Shown here piece after piece: positions 8,497 to 16,712 of a DNA stretch of 64,000 nucleotides. The stretch is from Nevskia sp. (lineage in GTDB: Bacteria > Pseudomonadota > Gammaproteobacteria > Nevskiales > Nevskiaceae). A program made the translations under genes and the position numbers. The DNA lies in contig JAKFUK010000004.1 of NCBI GenBank assembly GCA_021732745.1, forward strand, positions 62,001-126,000, given 5' to 3'. The notes below the pieces were generated by a model. The model worked only from the letters and a program-made list of their open reading frames with translations, was not told the DNA's origin and searched no databases. Numbering within the stretch: the first letter of the stretch is position 1; the number at the start of each line of letters is the position of its first letter.

Positions 8497-9711
8497 ATGA
8501 CCTCCCCCCCACCCTCCACCCGCGCCATCTGGCTGCTGATGCTGTCCTCGGCCGCGATCCTGGCGCTGACCATGGGGGCGCGGCAGTCGCTGGGCCTGTT
8601 CATCCAGCCGATCGTCGACAGCACGGCGACCAATGTCGTGTCCCTGAGCTTCGCGCTTGCCATTGGCCAGTTCGTCTGGGGCGCGGTGCAGCCGGTGTTC
8701 GGCGCGATTGCTGACAAGACCGGCTCGGTCGCGGTGGTGGTCTGGGGTGGCTTGCTGATGGCGGCCGGCTTGGGTGCTGCGACGATGTTCACCTCGGAAC
8801 TCGGCCTGACCGTGACCCTCGGCGTGATGAGCGCCGCCGGTGCTGGCGCGGGTGCGTTCTCGATCCTGATCGGTGCCACGTCGCGGCAACTGCCGCCGGA
8901 GCGTCGGGCGTTTGCGGCCGGCTTCATCAATGCAGGCGGTTCGTTCGGGCAGTTCGTGTTTGCCCCGATCGCGCAGGCGCTGATTGCGGCGTTCGGCTGG
9001 GTGGCGGCGATGTGGTCGATGGCCGCGACCACCTTGCTCACCCTGCCGCTGGCGCGCGCGCTGGGCGGCGCAGCACTACCCGAACCGGCTGGCGCACCGG
9101 CACCGATCACCCTGTCCGAACAGATCGCCATTGCCCTGCGCGATCGCAGCTACTGGCTGCTGCATCTCGGCTTCTTCACCTGCGGCCTGCACATCGCCTT
9201 TCTGGTCACCCACCTGCCCGGCGAAGTGGCGCTTTGCGGTCTGCCGGCCGGTGTCTCTGCAACTTCGCTGGCCTTGATCGGCCTGTTCAATATTGCCGGC
9301 AGCCTCACGGCCGGTGCCCTGGGCCAGCGGATGCGGATGAAGACGATCCTGGCGGCGGTCTATGCCTTGCGCGCGCTGTTCATCGGCCTGTTCCTGCTGC
9401 TGCCGCGCACGGCGCTCACTTTCTATCTATTCGCCGCCGCACTCGGCTTCACCTGGCTGGCCACCGTGCCGCCGACCGCAGGCCTGGTCGGCAAGCTGTT
9501 CGGCAGCCGTTATCTCGGCACCCTGTTCGGGCTGACCCTGCTCAGCCACCAGATCGGCGGCTTTTTCGGCGCCTGGCTCGGCGGCATCGCGATCAGCCGT
9601 TTCGGCGACTACTCGTGGATGTGGATCGCCGACATGGCATTGGCCCTGCTCGCGGCCCTGTTCTGCCTGCCAGTGCGGGAAGCGCGGCTGGCGCTGCCGA
9701 ACCCGGCTTGA
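8497..9711 (+). CDS. MFS transporter (OFA/YbfB-like)
   Basis: 404 residues with twelve predicted membrane segments. An opening AIWLLMLSSAAILALTMGAR helix, the LFIQPIVDS loop and two six-helix halves are joined by a loop near residue 205. It is a secondary transporter of the major facilitator superfamily in the inner membrane. The substrate is unknown; related proteins are annotated as carboxylate or oxalate/formate-type carriers. It converges on rarD with only seven bases between the stops, so the two messages may interfere at their 3' ends. Confidence 0.8.
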   Translation: MTSPPPSTRAIWLLMLSSAAILALTMGARQSLGLFIQPIVDSTATNVVSLSFALAIGQFVWGAVQPVFGAIADKTGSVAVVVWGGLLMAAGLGAATMFTSELGLTVTLGVMSAAGAGAGAFSILIGATSRQLPPERRAFAAGFINAGGSFGQFVFAPIAQALIAAFGWVAAMWSMAATTLLTLPLARALGGAALPEPAGAPAPITLSEQIAIALRDRSYWLLHLGFFTCGLHIAFLVTHLPGEVALCGLPAGVSATSLALIGLFNIAGSLTAGALGQRMRMKTILAAVYALRALFIGLFLLLPRTALTFYLFAAALGFTWLATVPPTAGLVGKLFGSRYLGTLFGLTLLSHQIGGFFGAWLGGIAISRFGDYSWMWIADMALALLAALFCLPVREARLALPNPA

Positions 9712-9718
9712 AGAAGCC

Positions 9719-10636
9719 TCAGGCCGGCACCGGCCGGCGTCGCGCGCGCAGGATGCCGTCGCCACCGTAGATCACCAGCGCCATCCAGATCATCGCAAAG
9801 CCAATTGCCCGGGTTTCGGTGAACGGCTCGTGGTAGAGAAAAATGCCGAGCAAGAGCTGCATGGTCGGGCCGATGTACTGGATCAGGCCGACGGTGGAAT
9901 ACGGGATCAGCCGCGCGCCAAACGCGAACAGCGCCAGCGGAATCGCGGTGACCAGACCACCGGCGAACAGCATCACGTCGATCAGCAGCGTGGTGTTGCC
10001 GAAAGCCCCGCTGCCGTTCACTTCCAGCCAGATCAGGTAGATCGCGGCGAACGGCGCGATCAGCAGCGTTTCGGCACCGAGGCCGGCGATGGCATCGACC
10101 TTCACCATCTTGCGGATCAGCCCGTACATCCCGAACGACAGCGCCAGACTCAGCGCGATCCACGGCAGCTTGCCGGTCTGAAGGGTCAGCCAGGCCACGC
10201 CAGCGAAAGCGAAAGCCACCGCCAGCCACTGCGGGCGATTGAGGCGTTCCTTGAGGATGACCACGCCGAGCAGCACATTGACCAGCGGATTGATGAAGTA
10301 GCCGAGGCTGGTTTCCAGCACATGGCCGGAGTTCACGCCCCAGACGTAAACGATCCAGTTGACGCTGATCAGCAGCGCGGTGATGAACAGCCGCAGCCGG
10401 GTCGGGCCATCGGCGAGTGCGGTGCGGACATTGCCAAGCTGGCCGCGCGCACCGAGCCAGAGCATCACGAACAGGCAGCACCAGAGCAGCCGGTGAGACA
10501 TGATCTGCAAGGCCGGCACGCTGTTCATCGGCTTCAGATACAGCGGCAGCAGCCCCCAGATCAGGAACGCGCCGATGGCGGCGGCATGACCGCGATTGAA
10601 GGACGAAACGGGGGCAGCCACAACCGGGGTCGACAT
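9719..10636 (-). CDS. rarD: EamA-family transporter RarD
   Basis: 305 residues from ATG 10636. An open frame continues upstream, but it is arginine/serine-rich antisense of the helicase gene. Ten membrane helices in two EamA repeats are visible. IWGLLPLYLKPM near residue 25 and NWIVYVWGVNSGHVLETSLGYFINPL near residue 100 are the typical RarD signature. It is an inner-membrane drug/metabolite transporter; RarD was named for chloramphenicol sensitivity, but its natural substrate is unsettled. It diverges from the helicase gene with 80 bases between. Confidence 0.9.
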   Translation of the reverse strand: MSTPVVAAPVSSFNRGHAAAIGAFLIWGLLPLYLKPMNSVPALQIMSHRLLWCCLFVMLWLGARGQLGNVRTALADGPTRLRLFITALLISVNWIVYVWGVNSGHVLETSLGYFINPLVNVLLGVVILKERLNRPQWLAVAFAFAGVAWLTLQTGKLPWIALSLALSFGMYGLIRKMVKVDAIAGLGAETLLIAPFAAIYLIWLEVNGSGAFGNTTLLIDVMLFAGGLVTAIPLALFAFGARLIPYSTVGLIQYIGPTMQLLLGIFLYHEPFTETRAIGFAMIWMALVIYGGDGILRARRRPVPA

Positions 10637-10716
10637 GGGTTCCTCGATGGCGGATCGGCCACCGCAAGCTCTGAGGCGCGGGATGATACGCCTGCCTCTC
10701 CTCAGCCCCTGTTGCA

Positions 10717-13197
10717 ATGCCGACTCCTGCCGACATCGTTGCCTGGTACGCCCGCCAGGGCTGGACCGTGTTCGACTTCCAGCGTGCCTGCTGGAACGCC
10801 TACGGCCGCGGCGAATCCGGCCTGATTCACGCCCCGACCGGTTACGGCAAGACACTCGCCGCCTGGCTCGGCCCGCTGCTCGAAGCGGAGGGCGCGGACG
10901 AACCGATCCGCGCGCTGTGGATCACGCCGATGCGGGCGTTGGCCGCTGACACCGCCGCCAACCTGCAAGCGGCCTGCGATGCGCTGTCTGTGCCGTGGAA
11001 AGTCGAATGCCGCACTGGCGACACGTCTTCCGGCGCGCGTGCGAAGCAGCGCAAACGCTTGCCGCAATGCTTGGTCACCACGCCGGAGTCGGCGTCACTG
11101 CTGCTGTCCTATGCCGACCTGATTCCGCAATGGCGCGGCATCCGTGCCGTGATCGTCGATGAATGGCACGAGCTGCTTTCGACCAAGCGCGGCGTGCAGA
11201 CCGAACTGGTGATCGCGCGGCTGCGGGCGCTTGCGCCGGGGCTTCGGGTGTGGGGCTTGTCGGCGACGCTAGGCAATCTCGACGAGGCGCTCGCCGCGCT
11301 GCTCGGATCATCCAACCCTCTCCCCCCGGGAGAGGGTGGCGCGCAGCGCCGGGTGAGGGCGCGCGGCCAGACCTACGGTGCCGATCTCCCCAAGACCCTC
11401 CACATCGAAACCCTGATTCCCGACGCCGTCGACCGCTTCCCCTGGAGCGGCCACATGGGCCTGCCGCTGCTGCCGAAAGTCGCCGAAGTACTTGATCGCG
11501 CCGGCAGCACCCTGGTGTTCACCAACACCCGCGCCCAGGCCGAGCGCTGGTTCGAAGCGATCCAGATGATTCGCCCCGAGCATGCATCGGCGCTGCATCA
11601 CGGCTCGATCGACGCCGAGGCGCGAGCAGCCGTCGAACAAGGCCTGAAGGACGGATCGTTGCGCGTGGTGGTGGCGACCAGTTCGCTCGACCTGGGTGTG
11701 GACTTCTCGCCGGTCGAACAGGTCGTGCAGATCGGCGGGCCGAAGGGCGTGGCGCGGCTGCTGCAACGCGCAGGGCGTTCCGGCCATCAGCCGGGGGTGG
11801 CCAGTCGCATCGTCTGCGTGCCGACCCATGCGCTGGAACTGGCCGAGTTCGCGGCGGCGCGCATGGCGGTCGAACAGCGGCGCATCGAAGCGCGCTCGCC
11901 GCTGGTCAACTGCCTGGACGTGCTCGCCCAGCATGTCGTCACCCTGGCGCTGACCGGCACCATCACGGCCGATGCGATCCGCGCCGAGATCGCCACCACC
12001 CACGCCTACGCCTGCCTGCCCGACGCCGAATGGCAGTGGGTGCTCGATTTCGTGATGCGCGGCGGCGCGCTGCACGCCTACCCGCAGTTCCGGAAAGTGA
12101 TCGCCCGCGACGACGGCGTGCTGATGGTGGATGACGCCACCGTCGCCCGCCGACACCGGATGAGCGTCGGCACCATCACTTCGGATTCGATTATGCGGGT
12201 GAAATACTTAAGCGGCGCGGGCGTGGGATCAGTCGAGGAAAGCTTCATCGCCCGGCTCAAACCCGGCGAAAGCTTCCTGTTCGCCGGCCGCAAGCTGACC
12301 CTGGTGCGGGTCAAGGACATGGCCGCCTACGTGAAGCCGGGCGGCAAGAGCCAGACGATCCCGCGCTGGAACGGCGGCAAGATGCCGCTGTCATCGACCT
12401 TGGCCGCGAGCCTCGTCGAACTGCTGGCCGAGGCCGACGACCCTCGTAGGTCGGGCTTCAGCCCGACGGCTCAATCCCCCGAAATGCAGGCCCTCGCCCC
12501 ATTGCTGGCGATCCAGCAACAGTGGTCACAACTGCCGCGCCCCGGCCTGCTGCTGGCCGAGCGCGCCACTTCGCGCGAAGGCGAGCACCTGTTCGTCTAC
12601 CCGTTCGCCGGCCGCCACGTTCACGAAGGCCTGGCCGCGCTGCTGGCCTGGCGGCTGTCGAAGATCGCCAAGATCACTGCGACCTTGACACCCAATGACT
12701 ACGGCTTCGAACTGCTGGCCGAAAAGCTGCCGCCGCTCGATGGCGCATCACTGAAAGCGCTGCTGTCACCGACCGATCTGGACCTCGACCTGCCCGCCAG
12801 CCTCAACGCTGCCGAAATGGCCAAACGCCGCTTCCGCGAAATCGCCCGCGTCGCCGGCCTGGTGTTCGAGGGCTATCCGGGCAATGGCAAGACGGTGAAG
12901 CAGGTGCAGGTGTCATCCGGCCTGCTCTACGACGTGCTCACCAAGTACGACCGCGACAACCTGCTGACCCGCCAAGCGCTCGCCGAAGTGCTCGAACACC
13001 AGCTCGACTACCGCCGCCTGCGCGACGCCGTGCAAACGATCAGCACGCAGGACGTGACGATCATCGACACGCCGCGCTTCACGCCGTTCGCGTTCCCGCT
13101 GTGGGCGGAGCGGATCGGTTCGCGGCTCAGCACCGAGGACTGGAAGGACCGGGTGCAGAAGATGGCCGCCAGCCTCGAAAAAGCCGCCGCCCGCTGA
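10717..13197 (+). CDS. Ligase-associated DEXH-box helicase (Lhr-like), carrying two in-frame repeat insertions
   Basis: 826 residues. It has the helicase core of the Lhr family: Walker A APTGYGKT (39-46), DEWH box (about 148-151), LSATLGN and the C-terminal QRAGRSGHQPG, followed by the Lhr winged-helix and core region. Family members partner with the ATP-dependent ligase and MBL exonuclease in DNA repair. Two dispersed repeats are embedded without breaking the frame: a CCCTCTCCCCCCGGGAGAGGG-type palindrome at about 11308-11362 (protein NPLPPGEGGAQRRVRARG) and a REP at 12446-12467 (protein RRSGFSPTAQ). Both fall between conserved blocks, probably in surface loops. Confidence 0.9.
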   Translation: MPTPADIVAWYARQGWTVFDFQRACWNAYGRGESGLIHAPTGYGKTLAAWLGPLLEAEGADEPIRALWITPMRALAADTAANLQAACDALSVPWKVECRTGDTSSGARAKQRKRLPQCLVTTPESASLLLSYADLIPQWRGIRAVIVDEWHELLSTKRGVQTELVIARLRALAPGLRVWGLSATLGNLDEALAALLGSSNPLPPGEGGAQRRVRARGQTYGADLPKTLHIETLIPDAVDRFPWSGHMGLPLLPKVAEVLDRAGSTLVFTNTRAQAERWFEAIQMIRPEHASALHHGSIDAEARAAVEQGLKDGSLRVVVATSSLDLGVDFSPVEQVVQIGGPKGVARLLQRAGRSGHQPGVASRIVCVPTHALELAEFAAARMAVEQRRIEARSPLVNCLDVLAQHVVTLALTGTITADAIRAEIATTHAYACLPDAEWQWVLDFVMRGGALHAYPQFRKVIARDDGVLMVDDATVARRHRMSVGTITSDSIMRVKYLSGAGVGSVEESFIARLKPGESFLFAGRKLTLVRVKDMAAYVKPGGKSQTIPRWNGGKMPLSSTLAASLVELLAEADDPRRSGFSPTAQSPEMQALAPLLAIQQQWSQLPRPGLLLAERATSREGEHLFVYPFAGRHVHEGLAALLAWRLSKIAKITATLTPNDYGFELLAEKLPPLDGASLKALLSPTDLDLDLPASLNAAEMAKRRFREIARVAGLVFEGYPGNGKTVKQVQVSSGLLYDVLTKYDRDNLLTRQALAEVLEHQLDYRRLRDAVQTISTQDVTIIDTPRFTPFAFPLWAERIGSRLSTEDWKDRVQKMAASLEKAAAR
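11308..11362. repeat. Dispersed GC palindrome inside helicase gene
   Basis: CCTCTCCCCCCGGGAGAGG followed by a GCGCGCAGCGCCGGGTGAGGG tail lies within the coding sequence. Copies of the same palindrome occur between genes at about 13208-13245 and, in related form, at 18257-18300 and 26325-26432. The reading frame is kept. Confidence 0.75.
12446..12467. repeat. REP element inside helicase gene
   Basis: GTAG head followed by GTCGGGCTTCAGCCCGAC, a single REP unit of 22 bases within the open frame of the Lhr-like helicase. It adds about seven residues plus one base that is absorbed by the surrounding sequence. Confidence 0.75.
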
Positions 13198-13331
13198 ATG
13201 CGCCGCCACAAGCCCTCTCCCCCCGGGAGAGGGTTGGGTGAGGGGCTGTCCTCATCGAAAAGCGCATCAGCAAGAATTCAACCCGCCTTAGTGGCAGCAT
13301 CGGAACACCAACAACAACGAGCCCACACGCC

Positions 13332-14531
13332 ATGTCGAGCCAGAAACAAGACCCGTCCGCCCGCGTCGCCAAAGTCCCGCGCGACAAGAACAACGACTAC
13401 ACCGCCGACGCCGCCACCGCCCGCCGCGACTTCGTGCGGGCGCAGACCGGAACCGCGCTCGAACACGTCGGCCAGTACTCGTTCAGCCCCGGCGTGCTGC
13501 CCGGCAACATCGAGAACTTCATCGGCGTCGCCCAGGTGCCGATCGGCCTCGCCGGCCCGCTGCGCATCAATGGCGAACACGCCAACGGCGATTTCTACAT
13601 CCCGATGGCCACCACCGAAGGCACGCTGGTGGCCAGCTACAACCGCGGCATGCGGCTGCTCAGCGAACACGGTGGCGTGAAATGCACCGTGGTCGACGAT
13701 CACATGCAGCGCTCGCCCGTCTTCAAGTTCCCGGACGCGCTGGCCGCGAAGCGCTTCGGCATCTGGCTGGACGCCAACATCGACGGCATCCGCGCGGCGG
13801 CGGAAGCCACCACCCGCATCGGCCGCCTCGAACGGGTGATGCAGTTCGCGATCGGCAACCTGCGCTACCTGCGCTTCGACTACACCACCGGTGACGCCGC
13901 CGGCCAGAACATGGTCGGCAAGGCGACGCTCGCCGCCTGCGAATGGATACAGCGCGAGCACCCGGATCATCCGGACTACATGCTGTCCGGCAACATCGAC
14001 ACCGACAAGAAGCACTCGCAGATCAACACCCTGCTGACCCGCGGCAAGCGCGTGGTCGCCGAAATCACGCTCAAGGATTCGATCCTGCAACCGCTGATGG
14101 GCGTCACCGCCAAGCAGTTGTTTCACGCCCGCCAGATCAGCCAGGCCGGCGCCTTCATGGCCGGCTCATCGAACAACGCCGCGCACGCCGCCAATGGCAT
14201 CACCGCGCTGTTCATCGCCACCGGACAGGACGTTGCCAACGTCGCCGAATCCCATGCCGCCACCACCTACTGCCAGCTGCTCGACAACGGCGACTACTAC
14301 TGGTCGATCACGCTCACGTCGCTGATCTGCGCCACGTACGGCGGCGGCACCGGGCTGCCGACGCAGCGGGAGTGTCTGGAAATGCTCGGCTGCTATGGCA
14401 AGGGTGGGGCGCTGAAGTTTGCGGAGATTTGTGCGGGCGTCGTGCTCGCTGGCGAGACTTCACTCAGCTCCGCGATTCTGGCGGGGGATTGGGTTTCTTC
14501 GCATGATCAGTTGGGGCGCAATCGGCCTTGA
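13332..14531 (+). CDS. Hydroxymethylglutaryl-CoA reductase, class I-like
   Basis: 399 residues. It converts HMG-CoA to mevalonate with NADPH. ENFIGVAQVPIGLAGPL is the substrate-binding block. ATTEGTLVAS holds the catalytic glutamate, SGNIDTDKK the lysine and IATGQD the aspartate. SSHDQLGRNRP near the C terminus has the catalytic histidine placed as in class I enzymes, and GGGTGLPTQ is also conserved. No other mevalonate-pathway gene is in the window. Most gammaproteobacteria make isoprenoids by the MEP route, so the gene's role (mevalonate synthesis, a specialised pathway, or HMG breakdown) is open. Confidence 0.88.
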   Translation: MSSQKQDPSARVAKVPRDKNNDYTADAATARRDFVRAQTGTALEHVGQYSFSPGVLPGNIENFIGVAQVPIGLAGPLRINGEHANGDFYIPMATTEGTLVASYNRGMRLLSEHGGVKCTVVDDHMQRSPVFKFPDALAAKRFGIWLDANIDGIRAAAEATTRIGRLERVMQFAIGNLRYLRFDYTTGDAAGQNMVGKATLAACEWIQREHPDHPDYMLSGNIDTDKKHSQINTLLTRGKRVVAEITLKDSILQPLMGVTAKQLFHARQISQAGAFMAGSSNNAAHAANGITALFIATGQDVANVAESHAATTYCQLLDNGDYYWSITLTSLICATYGGGTGLPTQRECLEMLGCYGKGGALKFAEICAGVVLAGETSLSSAILAGDWVSSHDQLGRNRP

Positions 14532-14552
14532 ATGAAAGCCTCGGAGTGCACG

Positions 14553-14801
14553 ATGGCCCGGATCACCGTTCGTAATCTCGAAGACAGCGTCAAGCTGCGC
14601 TTGCAGGCTCGTGCACGCAGTCACGGCAACAGCTTCGAAGAGGAAGTCCGCAGCATGCTTCGCAATGCGGTGCGAGATGAAACGCCTGCCAAAGCCGGGC
14701 TCGGCACCCGCATTTCGGCGATGTTCGCCCGCGACGGTCTCGACGAGACGTTTCCCGAAGTGCGTGGCGGGCCGGTGCTTCCGGCCGAGTTCGAGCCGTG
14801 A
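14553..14801 (+). CDS. FitA-type ribbon-helix-helix antitoxin, orphaned
   Basis: 82 residues from ATG 14553, with GGAG six bases upstream. ITVRNLEDSVKLRLQARARS is the ribbon-helix-helix DNA-binding start of FitA/StbC antitoxins, and the C-terminal part normally wraps a PIN-domain toxin. The matching toxin starts at 14798 in the usual overlapping position but stops after ten codons, so the antitoxin has lost its partner. It begins directly after the HMG-CoA reductase stop. Confidence 0.8.
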   Translation: MARITVRNLEDSVKLRLQARARSHGNSFEEEVRSMLRNAVRDETPAKAGLGTRISAMFARDGLDETFPEVRGGPVLPAEFEP

Positions 14802-14830
14802 TTGTTTTCGGTGCCAACGTAATGTCCTGA
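14798..14830 (+). pseudogene. Beheaded FitB/VapC-type PIN toxin remnant
   Basis: GTG 14798 overlaps the antitoxin stop and encodes VIVFGANVMS before TGA. Intact FitB/VapC toxins begin with a hydrophobic strand and then the catalytic DTNV; here D is replaced by G, and the frame ends at once. No further PIN motif is visible downstream, where lower-GC sequence begins. Confidence 0.6.
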
Positions 14831-15165
14831 ACTACGCGGCGACCGCATAGCTGCATCTTTCGTTTAACGAAGTTCGCAAACTCGAAGCTACTTGCACTCG
14901 GCCGACAAGTCAGCGAGGCCTTTCACAACTCTGGGTTTGGGCATTGCTCGAAAAGTGCTCGAACGCGCATAAGGTCTTATACCGTTCGTCGGTTTTACTG
15001 GAGTCTTTTTGGCCGACTTTTTAAAAAATGCTGCAATTTCATTGCTTTAGGCGCAGTTAGGGCGGCCAATAAATTCAGTCTAAACGCCAACTTAGGTTGC
15101 TTGTCCACAGCTTGTCCACCATCCACTCAATCACTGTGCACAGCTTTAGACACAGCATGTTGGGG
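14831..15165. other. Lower-GC non-coding stretch with two DnaA-box-like 9-mers
   Basis: No gene is supported here. The base composition drops compared with both neighbours (for example a TTTTTAAAAAATG run near 15020). TTGTCCACA at 15101-15109 and TTGTCCACC at 15112-15120 resemble DnaA boxes one helical turn apart. This looks like the left part of a transferred segment that also includes the structured transcript just downstream. Confidence 0.4.
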
Positions 15166-15193
15166 TTGACCGCAGTTTTAACCCCGATATATT
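15166..15193 (+). promoter_or_regulatory. Sigma-70-type promoter of the structured small transcript
   Basis: TTGACC (15166-15171) and TATATT (15188-15193) are separated by 16 bases, a near-consensus promoter in an otherwise non-coding region. It overlaps an inverted repeat (GGGGTT at 15162-15167 and AACCCC around 15180-15185), which may be an operator. Initiation would fall near 15200, just before a large hairpin. Confidence 0.6.
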
Positions 15194-15362
15194 GAGAACT
15201 CGGAAAGCAAGAAGCCCCACCCGACTGGAATCGGATGGGGCTCCGCTTCTTGCCTACCGCGGAGGGTTACTGGGTAGTTCCCCCTCCAACCGCTAGACAG
15301 CTCTTGCTCGTTGTCAGTGGCCGGGTCGAAATGCCTGCCCGTCACTTTTTCAGGAGGTAACC

Positions 15363-15470
15363 ATGATCTTTAACAAGATCTGGCCGATTTACGTTCGCGA
15401 ATACCGTCGCCGTAGGTTCGGCGTTTGGGAATTCGTCTGCGCTCATCGCCGCCGCAGGCCGCGTCGCTGA
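15363..15470 (+). CDS. Small basic protein, 35 residues
   Basis: ATG 15363 is preceded by AGGAGG five bases upstream, the strongest ribosome-binding site in this half of the window. The peptide starts MIFNKIWPIYVREY, then has RRRR, GVWEFVCAH and a C-terminal RRRRPRR, so about a third of the residues are arginine and several aromatic residues are spaced between. There is no signal peptide or membrane helix. The charge suggests nucleic-acid or ribosome binding, but this is an inference. The gene is enclosed by a promoter and a terminator of its own. Confidence 0.55.
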   Translation: MIFNKIWPIYVREYRRRRFGVWEFVCAHRRRRPRR

Positions 15471-15542
15471 CCTTTCACTGCGTGCTTTTTACACCGCAAA
15501 TTGCGCGCAGTGCAACTGCTGATTGAAACAAGATCGAGAAGT

Positions 15543-15580
15543 CCTCCTGACAGGCGGGTAACTGTCAGGAGGTGTCTTCT
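15543..15580 (+). terminator. Intrinsic-type terminator of the small transcript
   Basis: CCTCCTGACAG (15543-15553) and CTGTCAGGAGG (15562-15572) form a perfect 11-bp stem with an 8-base loop, followed by a T-rich TGTCTTCTT. Confidence 0.65.
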
Positions 15581-15674
15581 TGAAAGAAATTTAGGGGCAA
15601 GGGTCAAGTTATCGGCGAAATTTGTTCCTTGCCAGCAAGCTGCTTCATATTTTTCGCGCTATTGCGTAGCCCGC

Positions 15675-16375
15675 GTAGGTCGGGAAAGCGGCTTCATCGC
15701 GCATCCCGACGGATTCGGTGCCGACAGCTCTGATTGATCGGCCACATCGCACTATTTCGCGCTATCGCGCGAGTTACTTTCTTCAACCGCTGAAGAAAGT
15801 AACCAAAGAAGGGCGGCCCAGGCATGTCGTCGACTCGCGAGAAGCAAAAGCGCGAGTCGATGCCCTGCGCTTCTCGCGCTCTCCGGGGTACCGCGCTGAC
15901 GGGCCATCCATGGCCCGGCATCGCTCAGCGGGCATCCATGCCCGCTGCCCCCTCCGATCGCTGCGATGCTCGGCGCCATGCAATGGGGAGAGATGCAAAA
16001 GCCAAATCAAAAGCCGAAGCGACAGCGGCGGCACCGCTCCTCATCCGTCATACCGGCGAAAGCCGGTATCCAGAGTCGTGAAGTGCGGCGCTCAAGGGCA
16101 CTAGATACCGGCCTTCGCCGGTATGACGCTTTTGACGTGGCATTGGACTTTGCTGTTCACGTTCGGCCCTCTGCTTGACGCCGAGCATCGCAGCGATCTC
16201 TGGGGGCAGACGGCATGGATGCCCTGTCCGCGCGGTACCCCAGAGATCGCGAGAAGCACAGGGAATCGGATCGCGCCTTTGCTTCTTGCGATCCGACGGC
16301 ATGCCGAGGGCCTGTTTTCTTTGCCTACTTTACTTTTGCGCCAATAGAAAGTGAGCCGCGCGATAGCGCGAAAAA
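15675..16375. repeat. Long composite dispersed repeat, copy 1
   Basis: It starts with a REP-like unit (GTAGGTCGGG, CATCCCGAC) at 15675-15710. A segment follows with CGCGCTATCGCGCGAGTTAC (about 15750), a hairpin ACTTTCTTCAACC/GAAGAAAGTAACCAAAG, a GAGAAGC-rich stretch and GATCGCTGCGATGCTCGGCG (about 15955). A GTCATACCGG element (16047-16127) interrupts it, and the inverted half returns (GCCGAGCATCGCAGCGAT at about 16180, CGCGCGATAGCGCG at about 16355). The same family appears reversed at 18045-18739. No protein-coding gene is supported in this stretch; short open frames here are products of the GC-rich repeat. Confidence 0.7.
16047..16127. repeat. GTCATACCGG inverted-repeat element
   Basis: GTCATACCGGCGAAAGCCGG at the left and its reverse complement CCGGCCTTCGCCGGTATGAC at the right enclose a short variable core. 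Similar elements lie at 21915-21999 and 28550-28649. It is a widespread proteobacterial intergenic repeat. Confidence 0.75.
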
Positions 16376-16712
16376 GCTGCGCTGAAGCTAGTGAGGTAGC
16401 CCGGAGAGAGCAACGCGAAATCCGGGCTACGCGCGCTGTTCAGGAGTGGTCAACAGATTGCGATGGGCGGCTCACAGCGTGGCCTGGCTCGGGCGAGTGA
16501 CCATGGTGGTCTGCTGAAGCAGCGCAGTCACCACACCTCAAGCCCACGCTCGGGTCGATATATGCCCGATCACGCACGGACGGCGCGCGTGCGCAGGCCA
16601 AGCCGCTGTGCTGCCGGTCGGTGCCTTCCATCCGTCAGCATCCGGTGCGGCGGAGCGGCCGCCGATAATCCGCCGAATATCGAACGCCAACCACCGTGCT
16701 GCCGTGATTCCG

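Larger units (their letters stand above)
15200..15580 (+). ncRNA. Structured transcript enclosing a small ORF (candidate type I toxin-like or regulatory RNA)
   Basis: The predicted RNA starts after a good promoter. It folds a strong hairpin at 15207-15253 (GCAAGAAGCCCCA against TGGGGCT and GCTTCTTGC), then a GGAGGG/CCCTCC hairpin (15261-15287). It carries a 35-codon ORF (15363-15470) and ends with a perfect 11-bp stem terminator. TCAGGAGG at the ORF's Shine-Dalgarno (15350-15357) is exactly complementary to CCTCCTGA in the terminator's left arm (15543-15550), so the 3' end could fold back and mask translation. I do not recognise the family. Confidence 0.45.

Noticed and set aside
9609..10736. 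375-codon frame overlapping rarD on the same strand
   Set aside because: It is an out-of-frame reading of RarD; RarD itself has ten membrane helices and family motifs.
15700..16440. Several 70-120 codon open frames in the dispersed repeat
   Set aside because: They arise from GC-rich inverted repeats, appear on both strands and have no conserved start or domain.
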